A stretch of 64,000 nt of DNA from Coniferiporia sulphurascens (taxonomy: Eukaryota; Basidiomycota; Agaricomycetes; Hymenochaetales; Hymenochaetaceae): contig NBBA01000005.1 of the NCBI GenBank assembly GCA_002794785.1, forward strand, positions 1 to 64,000. The letters run 5' to 3'. A program made the translations under genes and the position numbers. This document shows positions 44,744-56,621 of the stretch, one piece after another. Every line of letters begins with the position of its first letter. Positions within the stretch are counted from its first letter, which is position 1. The notes under the pieces were generated by a model. It was not told where the DNA came from and did not search any database. It saw only the letters and a program-made list of their open reading frames with translations.

Positions 44744-46887
44744 TTAGGGATTCGCTCTTATGCTAAGTACGACCGGAAGCGGTCCAACTGTTAGTACGAA
44801 TTTGTCCTGCAAACCCTCGTTCCACCGCCGCACATTGTAACCCTCTGCAAGACGCATCTCGAAGCGTTGCAGCAAAAGCGCAGTGACACAACGGATCTCT
44901 GCGAGCGCGAGCATTTTCCCCGCGCAATTAGCAGGGCCGTACGAGAACGGGATAAACGCAGCGGTATCATTAATGATCTCTGGTGATCTTTTTTCAGTGG
45001 CGTCGGCGGGAGTCTGCAACCAGCGCTCGGGCCAGAATTCGTCGGGCTTGGGGAAGAAATAACGCAGATCTCGATGGTAGACGTATGGAGGAAGATTCAC
45101 GGCTGTTCCCTCAGGTATGACACTGGGCACATTTGTAAGCTCATCAAAGCACAGTGGAAAACCAAACAAAGAGTTCGTACAGATGTCCAACTTGTTTGCT
45201 CCCTTTGCCGACAGCAGGCGCTCGCTGTAAGCCCGTCGGAACCGGGGGCTGGAGTCGTAGAGTTTCATTACTACCAATAGCAAAGCGCTTAGACAGGTTC
45301 ACAGCCTGATACTCGCAGAGTGATGGGCTTACATTACCGCATTCAAATACGGAAGTTCCGCAAGCTTGTTGAAGTCGGTCGGATCTCCTTCGCCCGGTGG
45401 AAACGCATCATCAAGTTCCTTCCGAAGGCGGGCAAGCACGTCGAGGTTCGACAGTAGATATGAAAAGAGACCACTCATAGTAGTCGCAGCGGTGTCCGAT
45501 CCCGCGATAATGGCTAACTTGCTATTTTCAATTACAAGACCTAGCGGTGGGAACGCGCTGGCTCCTGCTTCCTCATTCACATGATGATAAAAGAGGTCCT
45601 TTCCACGCGGGTTTTCCCTTCGATGCACGATACAGTCGATGCAGAACTTGTTGAACCTATCCATGGACTTGACAGCTGCTGGAAACTTGTGAACAATACG
45701 AACCGACCATGGAATATGCCGCAGAATCCCCATCGCGCTATGATTCCATTGAGGCTGAAGATAAAAGGTGTATGCAGAAGATATTTTCCTACCTCACTTG
45801 TTCATTCATCAACGCCCAAATGCCGGACGAATCGCCATCTTTCATGAGCTCGAAACCACCACCGAATCTGCGGAAGCATAATTGAGGTAAAAAGAAAGGC
45901 CGAGTTCGCGAAAACATACGCCATGTCACCCATAAAATCAAAAGCGAAGCGACCCAGCCATGACGAGAGATCAACACTATCCTCACCCTTGCCCCCCCTT
46001 TCTGCGACTAATTTCTCCAGTTCTTCCGCAAGCTGCAGTGCACGCCGCTTAATAATCGGCGTGTAGTCCCGCGTGGAAGCTACACTTAGAGCCTGCGACC
46101 ATGGCTTGCGCAATTGCGCATGAACCAATAGATCTCTCGTTGAAGTGACATTCGCAGGAAGGCCAGGCATGCGCATGCCCTCGAACACTGGAGAGATGAA
46201 ATATCAATAATAATGACGAAGAGTAGATCAGTCTGGGCTTACTTGGTCCTTTCGGCATCCCATCGGGACCCATAATCTTCGGAATGAGGCTCACGTCAAC
46301 AAAAGATACTTCGTTAGGCCCTGAAAAAACACCGGGATTTACCTCTTGAACAAGCGAAGAGGGTTATTGGCTTACCGACACGGACGTATGGCCCATATTT
46401 ATCATGCAGTGCTTTCAGTTCGACGTGGTATTTCCCGCCCACGGCCACATACACAAGCCAGAACTGTGTCAGTTTCGCAGCCAGAGGTCCAGGGTATTTT
46501 GCGAGTGGATGCCATGGAGAGACGCGGTACGCAGCGATACTCGAAAGAAGCGCAACGTAAAAAACAGAAGCGCCAACACAAAAGGCGACTGTTGAAGAGA
46601 AGTGTCTGTGAAGAAAGGTCGAAGAGAGAATCGGATTTGCCACAAGGAGTACGAAGGTCGTGAGTGTCCTTGATGGGTGGATTTCGTATTTCCTGTAGAT
46701 GGCGTGTGTGATCTGCAGGAAAATTTAACGGATAAATTAGTGCAAAACAGAATGACCATACCAGCCCACAAGCTGCAGCTACGACTAACGACTGCTGTGG
46801 TGACAGTATAGGGACCGTACTTGACACGAACATATTAGAGGAACGGTGATCCAGATAATGCGGAAAGGATGTCCCGTTCAGCGCCAT
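44744..46887 (-). CDS. Cytochrome P450 monooxygenase B, intact
   Basis: A haem-thiolate monooxygenase anchored in the ER membrane; substrate unknown. Minus-strand exons assemble cleanly: ATG at 46887 (MALNGTSFPHYLDH); hydrophobic N-terminal segments including FCVGASVFYVALLSSI; the proline-rich hinge YRVSPWHPLAKYPGPLAAKL; GPNEVSFVDVSLIPKIMGPD; FEGMRMPGLPANV; FGGGFELMKDGD; I-helix IIAGSDTAATTMSG; K-helix ETLRLQPPVPTG; the PERW motif EFWPERWL; and the haem loop FIPFSYGPANCAGK with the ligand Cys. It ends LSIRANP, stop 44744-44746. Every frame break fits a GT-AG intron of about 50 bp. It is a tail-to-tail paralogue of P450 A with the same intron positions, so the pair arose by inverted duplication. 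The exact CYP family was not determined. Confidence 0.92.
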
Positions 46888-46956
46888 TATATATTCCTGG
46901 GTTGCCGCCAAATCATTGTGATGGAGTGTGTTTCAGCCGCCCCGGGCCGCTGGCGT

Positions 46957-47240
46957 GCGGGAAATGCTACTCGCTCCGTCACGGTGGGGAATGACACATC
47001 TGATTAAAATGGAAAATGTAAGCTTTGTATCTACGGTAATCTACCAGGAGATGCTTGCCAGAGGCTTGCTCAATACTAATTACGTTGTGTATCTTTGGGT
47101 GCTTCATTGTGTGTCTTCGTTCTCTTCGTTGTGAATGCATTTGGTATTTTACACGCCTCCGGCAAGCAGTGGTAGATATAATCTTTACGTTTTCTATCTC
47201 AATCAGATGTATCATTCCCCGTTGGGACAAATAGCATTTC
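46957..47240. mobile_element. Foldback MITE upstream of P450 B
   Basis: The left arm (from about 46961, GAAATGCTACTCGCTCCGTC) and the right arm (complement ending 47240) form imperfect inverted repeats of about 100 bp, sharing blocks such as GGGGAATGA and ACATCTGATT. TGGCGT occurs on both sides (46951-46956, 47241-47246), consistent with a 6-bp target duplication. It has no coding capacity. It lies only about 70 bp upstream of the P450 B start codon, so it may contribute to its promoter. Confidence 0.75.
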
Positions 47241-47246
47241 TGGCGT

Positions 47247-47664
47247 TGTCCTCTAATAAGTAGTCCAGTATATAAGTCGGTGACGAGCTTCTAGTTTACA
47301 TTGGATGGTCACCAGCACTCTTCAATTCAGCTGTGTATCAGAAGATGTAAATACGAGTCACCTACTAGTAACTCTTCCCGTGATCGGCTTCGAACCCGCC
47401 GCTCAGCGGTCGCTAGAGGCGGATACAGGAACTGCCGCCCAGGATCGGAAGCTTTGAAAAAAGTAAGACACGGTGTAGCTTTGAAGAATCAAGACAGGCT
47501 GTACACCATGGCAGTGACAGCCGCAGTGCAACTTGAAGGCATCCAACTTACGATGAACTTGGATATTCCCACGGTAACGCTGGTGCTGGGAAAAAAAGAA
47601 AGAAAGGAAGAAAAAAGATCAGGGCAAATCAAGATGGCGAATACCACTCACGAATTGGAAAAAG
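47247..47664. other. Intergenic, no gene supported
   Basis: Between the foldback MITE and the third tRNA. A TTCGAACCC near 47388 resembles a T-loop but no cloverleaf forms around it. Confidence 0.5.
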
Positions 47665-47737
47665 TGATTCAGCCAGGGGTCGAACCTGGAACCATCTGTG
47701 TGTTAGACAGATATCATAACCGCTAGACCACTGAATC
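47665..47737 (-). tRNA. trnV-AAC: tRNA-Val (anticodon AAC), copy 3
   Basis: Identical over 73 nt to the copies at 18501 and 31553, on the opposite strand. It is followed on its own strand by CTTTTT. It shares TCATGTG immediately upstream and CTTTTT immediately downstream with copy 1, suggesting that those two are the closer pair. Confidence 0.97.
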
Positions 47738-50700
47738 CACATGAGTTTTCTGGCCCAGACTGTAAACATCACAGGATCGCTTTTATTCTTCCCATTCCAA
47801 GTAAGTCACAAGCTAACGACAAAATCCGAGAGCAGTATCCTTCTAGAATACTTCGTGTGCCTCAAAATTACTCGAGTCCCGGAACGAACTACCCGAACGT
47901 CCGGCAGAACGCTTTCAGCAGCTGGGTACGATTCTTCACCAATGATCACTACATTTGGATAGACAACGAAATCCGGGCGCAATATGCTTCCAATATATCT
48001 CATGTGCTGCATGGTTTATTGAATCTAGCCCATACCCCAGAATCGCGCGTGATTTTGACACGGCCGTAAGCCATTATTGGGTCCGGGCCACCACACTGTG
48101 GACAATAAACGACGCGTGTGCGGGAACGCGCACATTGACGGCGCCTCGAGGAGTCAGTTCTTTCTGCCCACCCACCACCACCGCTTGTTGGAGTACCGGT
48201 AAATAGGAGTCGAGGCACGGATGCGCCGCGGCGTTCTTTAAACACAAAAAGGACGATCCTCCTAACGGCCCACCACCGCCGAATAGCAGGCGTCGACAAT
48301 GATGAGTCGGGATTCGGCGGCGCGGGTATCCCGGCGAACCACAGACGGCCATAGATAGTACACTTCGCATCTTAATGGTGCGCACCAATAGAGAGTAAAT
48401 AGAGGGCGGGGGAAGTCGAATGTGCGGCGCACAGCACCGGCGAGAAGACAGCTTAGTTCCTGCGGAACAACTTCGATGTGTTGCCCCGCTTGGCGCTTGC
48501 GCACGCACACACATGCGTACTCGTCCACTCACAGTTCTCCAGAACGCTCCGGGGGAGAGCACGAAAAATGCCGGCGGATATTATTGTGTAATATAATGCA
48601 AGGCGCGTGTAAACACGATCGGCGGTGCCTAAGACAGCATTATTCCCCGCCGCTGCAGGGCTGAAAGTGCCGCACCCCTTGACCGCCGACTGGAGCCTCG
48701 ATCCTTCCCCAGATGCAACGGCTCGGGATCAGTGCGGGGTAATAGTATTTATGTCCGCTTTCTTCCGAGGTTCCCGCTCTGTGCTTCGAACGGTGCGGGT
48801 AGGTCTTTCTGCACCGGAGTAAAATAGCAGGGAACGGACGCCCGCTTTAGGAGCCCTCGGTGAGTCGGAGGAGGTATATAGTGAGGGGAGCGGGGAAACT
48901 ACGTTAATGAGGACGGCTCTGGAGGGATATGGTGTTTCATTGGTTTGGGTAGAAGAGCAGGTGTTCAACAGGCCTGTTTGATGTGAAGGGGCGGAGTCCG
49001 GTAAACTCCCATCCCTAATCATCCCAAAAATGAACACCCCAACGAATTTTTTCAGTGTTGTTGCAGGATTGGGCCTAACGCAGGACACAGCCGTTGCATG
49101 CCATTTTGAAGGAAACGCCCTGAAAAGAGGGTGACAACCGGGTGTCGGGAAATCAAAGTGCTAGTCCAAATACTAGTAAGGAACAAACGCCCCCGTTCGC
49201 TTCCCTTGCTGGATCTTTCGGAATCCTACAGGCGCCAGGGAGCACGAGGGGAGGGTGCTGATACCTGATGAACAAGACCCGGTATCGTAATGGACTATCC
49301 ATTACGCTTTCTCACTGACCAATCATCAATAGACATGGATACTCATGCGCAATTCTCAAGACGTTCGCGTGCGGATATACTGCGAAATTATCAACGTCGG
49401 AACAAATCTAAATGCTCATCCGTATTCCCGGTTCTCCTGCAACCAGCTGCAAGCGGAAGGGTGTACACGGAGAAACGCGCGTGTACATTTCCTGTCAACG
49501 AGTACCCGAGGATTACGCCGCACATAGCGGTGGGCGTGCATCGTTACAGCCATCCGCACCCGCTGCAAAAGCAATCCGAGAAAAGGAAAATAGCAGGGAA
49601 AGATCGCCCCACTATAGCAGGTGTTCTTGCATCGGCCGTAAAGACCCAGGGCGGACGGAGAAACGGCGCGAGATGCACTCGGCCTTAAGAGAAGAGTGCG
49701 GAGAAGTGGCCTGTTTTTACAAAGGCGGACACTGCGCCATCGATCGGAATCAGTCCGTCGGGGTGGGTCGCTCGCGGAGGGGTCAGCAGGTCTGTTGGTA
49801 GGCGTCATGGGAGGCACGCCCCAGGATGTTCAGCAAGTGGGGGCCCATATTTGCGAATGACGCTGACAAGCACTGACAATCAAGAGCAAGTGGATATACA
49901 GGGTGTGATCACACTGTACAACATCAAGCCGAGTGGCCGAAAGAACCGGCTTGGCCCTCGGGAGGGGCGATCCGTAAACATACAAGGCCGAGGCCCATGT
50001 ACATTACTCCTGATGGCAGCTTCTAAGGTTTGGCTTTAAGTTTATGCAGCCGGAATCAATAAGGGTGCCGGCCCCGAGCTTGGTGAGCAGGTTTATGTGT
50101 ACGAAGTAAGGAAGTTCAGTCACGATCGCTGACGGAGACTGAATTGAGCTGAGGGACATATGGTAGTCCGTGAGGAAGATGAATTGCACTCCGGCGATGC
50201 GCGCGAAACCGCAGACAGGCCGGGACAACTCGTATGCGGTATTAATGCACAAATATGAGCGTTGCGAAACACTCTGGGAAGCTGAGATCCATCACCAGAC
50301 AAAGTGGACGTTGTTAATCGTGGCCGTTCTCCCGATGAGGTAATGCACGCGATAGGACGCCCGATCGGCCATATGATCGCGAGAATCGGCGAGTGCGCTA
50401 GGGCTCAGCCGTCTGATGCGTATGTTCTCAGCAGAAAAAAAGAAAGAAAACATACTTACAAGGGACAAAAATATTGGACGCGAGCCAGGCACAACAGGGA
50501 AACAATCAAATCGGCGGACCCGTTCAGGATCGGCTGCAGCGACGCACTCGTGGACGGACATAGCGGAACCCAGGAGAGGGGACTGTATTCAGATGTGGTG
50601 ATCAGGCGACGTCAGAGACATTTGCGATGAAAGAAAGAGAGGATAGGGGACCGACCGCCCCGCTGGAGGAGCGTTTAAGCACAAGAAAGAAGGATACGGA

Positions 50701-51224
50701 GGACGGGTATGAGAAAAAGCGTCCAAGAAAAGTCGGGGCTCCATATGTCATTGTGTGTTTCCTAGAGCGATGAAGAAAGAAGGGAAATTGGGCATATCGG
50801 AAGAAACAGCGTAGAGCACAGGTGATCCCAGCTGATCCGGAAATGCGGGGGAGAAAGGGAGGCTGTCGATAGTTTAGGAGTATTGCCCGAGATTTGGCCA
50901 GGGAGGCCTTCGATAAAAATGCTATAGGAAGGTTATTTAGAGGAACGCAGAGTCGCGTGGTGCATGCGTACCGCTGGGCTACCCGGATAGTCCTCGGATG
51001 CATGCGAGCCGCAGAGAGCCTGAGCTGAGCTCTCCTGCTGCAGTCCCTACAACCAGAAATCACTCGCTTGTCCTTTTAGTTGCGCTTTTATTAGCGAGAA
51101 GATTGCCTACCATGTGCGCGAACTTTATAAAATATCGCTCTGTCCCCGATGCCCCCCTCCCGAATCCCAAATCCCAGATCCTCTTCCCCCTCCCCCTCTC
51201 CTACCAGAGCTCCAGTCCGACGCT
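47738..51224. other. Gene-poor stretch of 3.5 kb
   Basis: Several overlapping frames of 80-160 codons exist on both strands around 48000-48900, but none shows a domain, a splice-consistent extension or a signal I can name. The last 200 bp are the promoter and pyrimidine-rich leader of the first bZIP gene. Confidence 0.45.
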
Positions 51225-53127
51225 ATGGACTTTGGACCTGTTCGTTCCCGTAGAATGTCCCACTACGCGCCCGACGCCGCGTCGGCCTCCTTCCTCTCCG
51301 CCTGGGAGAGCTCTCAGCACCAGCCGCCGTTCCATCGCGCCCACATCCCACCTGAGATTCCCGTAGCATACGGCTACAGGACAGCCAAAGGCTTTCCCCA
51401 GTTCCCCATGTCGCCCATGTCGCCCAACACCCCGCCGTCCGCCATGGGCTACTCACCTATGCCGACGCCGTCGCTGTCCGAGTTCGAGATGCTCCGTCGG
51501 GGGATGGACATCAACTTCCGCCCCGAGATGGTGGCGTCCACGGTCCCAACCGACGAGCACGGCCGCCGGACACCGTGTCTGCCGACGAACCTCAACTTCG
51601 ATTTCGACTTTGATTTCTCGCTACCCAACCTCGCCCTCGCGCTTAACCCATCGGCCCGCTCGTCCCTGCCGACACCGCCGCCAACGTCTCCAGCAACGTC
51701 TAGTCCGCCGCCGGTATCACCCGCGGCTAGTATGAGCGTGATCCCATCATCAATCGTCTTCCCGAGCTCATCTGAGTCCTCCGGCCTGCCGATGAAGCGC
51801 TCGTCCTCGACCGCGGCTTGCACTCAGCCGTCGGCGACGAAGAAACCACGCGCATGCATCAGCACAAAGGACTTTGTGCCGCCCGACGTCACGGGACTCA
51901 CCAAGCGCGAGGCGCGTCTCGTGAAGAACCGCGCCGCCGCGTTCTTGAGTAGACAACGCAAGCGCGAAGAGTTCGAGCTCATGGAAATGTGCGTTTATAC
52001 TGCTAATGACATTTTAAAGTAAATACCGACTGAGACAAAATCCTCAGACGCGTCGCCGAGCTCGAGCAGGAGAACCAACGTCTCCGTGACCTAGCGGACG
52101 GTCGTACACCCCCACCCAGCTCCCCCGGCTCCTCATCTTTCCCGGACTCCGAGCTCGATACCCTCAAGGCCCAGCTCGCAAAGGCGAAACAGCGAGAGTC
52201 AGAACTCACGCGCCGACTTGAAGACTCCCTCCAGCAGAACATTAAAACGGAGTCATACGAGCCGGTGCTGAGCGAGGGAACAAGCTCAGGAGCCAGCTCC
52301 CCTCTTCTGGGACCCGGCTCTCCTGTGAAGAACGCTAAGAGTGGAGCGAGCTTGGGTCTAATGGTTCGTCTCTCACTGTCCCTATTTTGTTCCTTACAGA
52401 AATTAATGGGGCTCCTCTATAGGTTCTCCTCTGTACCCTTCCTTCTCTTCTTTCACAAACGTCCCCCGGTTCAGGCCTTCCGACTTCTCAGTCAATCGTG
52501 GACAACGTCCACTGGGATGCCCCCACCTTGTTGCCTGCGAACGCAGACAGCAACGCGTCTTCAGCACTAGGCTGGGAATTCAACTGGTCTGACTCTGCTG
52601 TTAACTCCGGCGCCGGGCGGAACACGGAGATGGAAGTCGATACCGGTAATACAAGCGACGAAGAGAGTTCTTGGAGGAAGCTTGAAATCGAGGAGGAGAA
52701 CGGACTGGGACTCGGAGCGCTCGACATATTGTTTGACACGCGTCTCACGAAAGATGGGAAGATTCGCGTGCGCGTGCACTCGCCGGCGACTCCGGCACTG
52801 CCCAAGTCCGAGTCGACATCTTCATCCCCAGAGCAACGCGAAAATGGTCCCATCGCCACACCCTCTCCAGTCAGCGACGATGTCTCATTTTCGCCTCTAT
52901 CCCTTCCTCCTCAGGCGGGCTCGGCGACCGGTTACAGCGCGGATACCCAGAATATCTCGTTTGATGGTAACGACGCACTGAGGCAGTACCTCGGTATGGA
53001 GCCGTCATATGAAACCCCGGCGACACAAAATGCGAAGGAGAGCACGCGACGCCGTGTGCGCATTGCACTGAGGGGCCTTCCGCAACCCGGAGGTGAAGGT
53101 GGTGAATGGGAGGTCGAGGTGCGGTGA
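51225..53127 (+). CDS. bZIP transcription factor, paralogue 1
   Basis: The ATG at 51225 (MDFGPVRSRRMSHY) aligns with the start of paralogue 2. The N-terminal ~210 residues are Pro/Ser-rich. The basic region is TGLTKREARLVKNRAAAF then LSRQRKREEFE, with the invariant N-x7-R (NRAAAFLSR). Exon 1 ends at 51988 and a GT-AG intron joins it to 52048 (RVAELEQENQRLRDLADG), starting the leucine zipper just after the basic region. After TESYEPVLSEGTSSGASSPL, one or two introns lie between about 52363 and 52480 that I could not fix. The last part (GLPTSQSIVDNVHWDAP to QPGGEGGEWEVEVR) runs to the stop at 53125-53127. It should bind DNA as a dimer in the nucleus. The basic region resembles the CREB3/ATF6 type, but the pathway is unknown. 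Confidence 0.85.
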
Positions 53128-56100
53128 CATGTTCGTCAAAATTATTAGGCTCGGTTTTCTTCTTCATACCAATATCTATTCCCCACTTACGTTCTGCCAT
53201 ACCCCGACCGATTATTATTCTCCCTCGTTTTTTGATATCCCGCTTTTATTTTTTTCTTGCTATTCTCTGGATCGGGAAAACCAATGTACCAAAAAACTGG
53301 GTCTCTTTGCATGGGCTTGCCTCTTATTATTCGAGTCTGCACTGGGCATCGCGGGGGTTGTTTTATTTTATTATGTATTTCACGTACTAGTCTTTTGCTC
53401 TGCTTTCGACGGGCTTTGGGCTCCGATTGTTGTACTATTTCACTCTGAAGACTGCGATGGTCGTCTGGAAGTCGAATGTTGTTAAACAATTACCCTCGGC
53501 GTGTCGAGTGCGCAAATCTATCGAAACAAATTATATCTCCTTGGGCGTGATTTTTCTTTTTGTGAGTTCATTTACATTTTGTTGTCGTTCGTTGGTCTAC
53601 ATTTACGATTGTTTTGATTTTCTTTATAGTTCAAAGTACATTAGCTCGCAGATGTACATACACCAATGCAACAAACGCGGACTCACACAGATGCCCTGTC
53701 CGTCGTTAGCCGCAGGGCCGCAAAAGAAGAGGTAGACCGAAATAGCAGTATTGCACAGGGCAGACTACTCATGGATATTCTGGCGACAGGGTGAGGTTGT
53801 TCACTTACGGTCGCCCCATCCGGCAGCGAGGGGCCATCGCTGGGCGCATTCGAAGTACGTACTTTACTTATCTCCTTATCGGTCCACTATACGATTCGCG
53901 AAACTAAACTCAGTTCTAAACCCCGCCGCGCGTCGCACATCCGAGTCTGTGTCCTGTAGACCCAACCCCCCTGCCCCTTCGCGGCTCTCTCTGGTTCTAT
54001 GCCCTGGAGCGGTCTGGAGGAGGGCAAGGTTTCCAGCTGCAAGTGTCTCCGAGCCGTGAGTCTGGTCGAGTCACCCGATATGTGCGCGTTATCGAAAGCC
54101 AATCAGCCTATTCTCGGAGGGCAGGTGGGACGCCTTCGCCCCTTCTCTTCGATTTGATCATGGCACATCGGTGGGAACCGTCCCTTCCGAGTCTTCTATG
54201 GGGCTGCCCTGGAGGGCTGACGCCGTTGACGCCCAAGGGCGGTACCACCCTGCGTATTACGAGGTCCGCTCCCGATTCCGAGCTGATCACATTTGCTCTA
54301 GTGTCGGGATCGCAATAACGGGCATCATTAACACAGTAACGGCTAGACGCATGCTCCGGCCACACGATGAGTCGTACTTCAATAGCTTTCAGGACTTCCG
54401 TTTGACTGAGTCCATATGCTCTTTTACGCCAGCGCACGCTTCTGGCCTCTATCTTCGAGAAAAAACGAAGTTCTCCCCCTCTCACTTATCTTTGACAAGG
54501 TGGACACTTTCCCGACAGGCAGCTACTGTGCCGGCATATCTCGGGAGGCCTCCGCATCATCCCGCTGCAAGGTAAACGGATGAACGGATGCAATCAATTT
54601 ATGTTCAAACATGAGACTCAGAGAATCAGCCGCTTCCACCGCCTCCTCTCTTGCATCATATGGCCTTAATTGGGCAGGTGCGTGCCTCGTTCTTCTCTCG
54701 CTTAGCCTGACGAAGGTGGAATGTGGGAACATTTATATGTCTCGACAAATGCCGACACTCCGACATAGGACAATACAGTTTCACGTCGAATGCAGGTTGT
54801 GTAGCTCTTTTTGATAAGCTTACATCCGATCTCGGAACTGACCACCCTCATGCAATGGGATAAAAATAAAACTAAGACCTCGTCATGATCAACGTTAACG
54901 TCAAGTAATAATGATCTTCTCCCAGCCCGGTCAGTCAGTTATCAAGAAACAGCTGCTATCACCTTTTTTTGTCGAAGACAAACCTGCTATCTCCCTGTGC
55001 GCCCCTGGAGCTCCAATGCACCACGCGTAGCCGCAAGGGCATCGCAGCGCGTCCGACTGGCCGCCTGCATTGGAACTGACGCTCCGCATGCGCAAGGGCG
55101 TCGACCCGCCGCATGGCCCCTCCGCATCGCGATAGCGATAGAAATAGGCAGAAAAAAAATGCGCTGTGGCAGCGCCAAGAAAGTCAGATACACAAGTGCA
55201 CCCGGGTGGCTCCTCTCGGCCGACATGCGCGACGGCAAGCCACACAGGTCAACGATCCACAGTCCACGGTCCACCCCCCTCTCGTCCGCGGGTCCTGCTC
55301 CGAGGGACGGGCAATGCCGAACCTCGTCCTCTCCGCCGACTATCCATGTGCAACCGCGCGCGCAAATCCACGCGCTACGCTCGCAGTGCCGAGACGCCTT
55401 TCGGCCCTCGGAGCTCGTCGGGATAATCGGTGCATTCCAACTTTTTTTTTTCGACTTGCGTAACCTATGCTGCATGTACGATGATGCTGCCCGAGCGGAC
55501 GACTCATGTGACCTTTGCTCCCGCACGTGGTTTTCCCCCCTCGCTCCCTTCCGGGAGCACCAGGGCAGCGGAGGAGAGGGCGATCTGGAACTGCCCCGCA
55601 CGGGGCATGCCCGTACGCGTGCGGAGCAGGCACAAGAGTCCTTTCGCTCGTGACCACTACCCAAGCGGATCATTGCTGCCCTGAGGCTTTTTTTCCCCTC
55701 GGGCCACCTGATCTACATACGGACATTGTGCAGTCGCTTATAGGATGTTTTAGGTCTTACGTTTCTGGCTTTGGCGACAGGAAATTTTTAATGGCGGAAA
55801 ATGATAGAAGATAGCTCTACGGCGCATACATGGGAAACGCAGGTTCCTGGTCCTGTCTCTCGTACATGTAATACATTTACGTACACATTAATTACGGTTG
55901 TCACGTGCATTATCACGTGTTCAACAAGGCTCTGAAAATTACAACTTAGCTTCAAATGAAATGCACATCCTCAAGCCATGTGTTCCTCTTGAAAATCAGT
56001 GAATAGTAAATAATGGTTATATAATTAAACAGACTATCTATGTGCTCGTCCATGTAGAGAGTTCGAGAAGAGTAGGTGCATTGTAAAGAGCTAGACGAGA

Positions 56101-56621
56101 ACGATGATGCGACGCAAGGAACGAACGGGGGCTTTCGATAAATACAGGACAAGAAATATGATGGCGGCCCGACGACGATGAGAGAGGGAAAAGAGATTTA
56201 TATTTGTGTAGCAAAAAAAGGAAGAGATTCGAATCAGATCAAAATAAGTGTGAGATGCAAGACAAGGCCAAGTGCAAAGAGGTTTCAAGAAGATCTATAA
56301 CAAAAAATGATAGTGATTCAATGATTGATTGATCCGGACTTAAGACGGCAACGGCATACACGCATAAGCATAATGATGTCGACGTTTAGCGGGTGTTGGG
56401 CCTGAACCGCCGGGCGGCCCGAACATTTGTGTTGCCCGCGCACAAAGATAAAAAAGATATCAGAAAGAACATTATGAAAGGGAAAGCGGGTGATCCGGGA
56501 GCATAGGCTATAGCTTGAGACAGACAGAACAAGAAATGAAACAAACAAACCCCGAGGTAAAGAAAAGGACAGCGGACCACAATAAATAATGGGAAATCTC
56601 CGGCTGTCTACCGGTGGGCCG
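53128..56621. other. Spacer between convergent bZIP paralogues
   Basis: 3.5 kb with overlapping frames on both strands, including GC-rich ones at 54990-55680 that mirror each other and look spurious. No domain, RNA gene or transposon end is recognised. An AT-rich 3' untranslated-like region flanks each bZIP stop. Confidence 0.45.

Noticed and set aside
47370..47440. A further minus-strand tRNA suggested by TTCGAACCC
   Set aside because: No acceptor or anticodon stems form around it.
54987..55684. Long overlapping GC-rich frames on both strands as a gene
   Set aside because: Several frames are open at once on both strands, a composition effect. The translations lack domains and conserved motifs.
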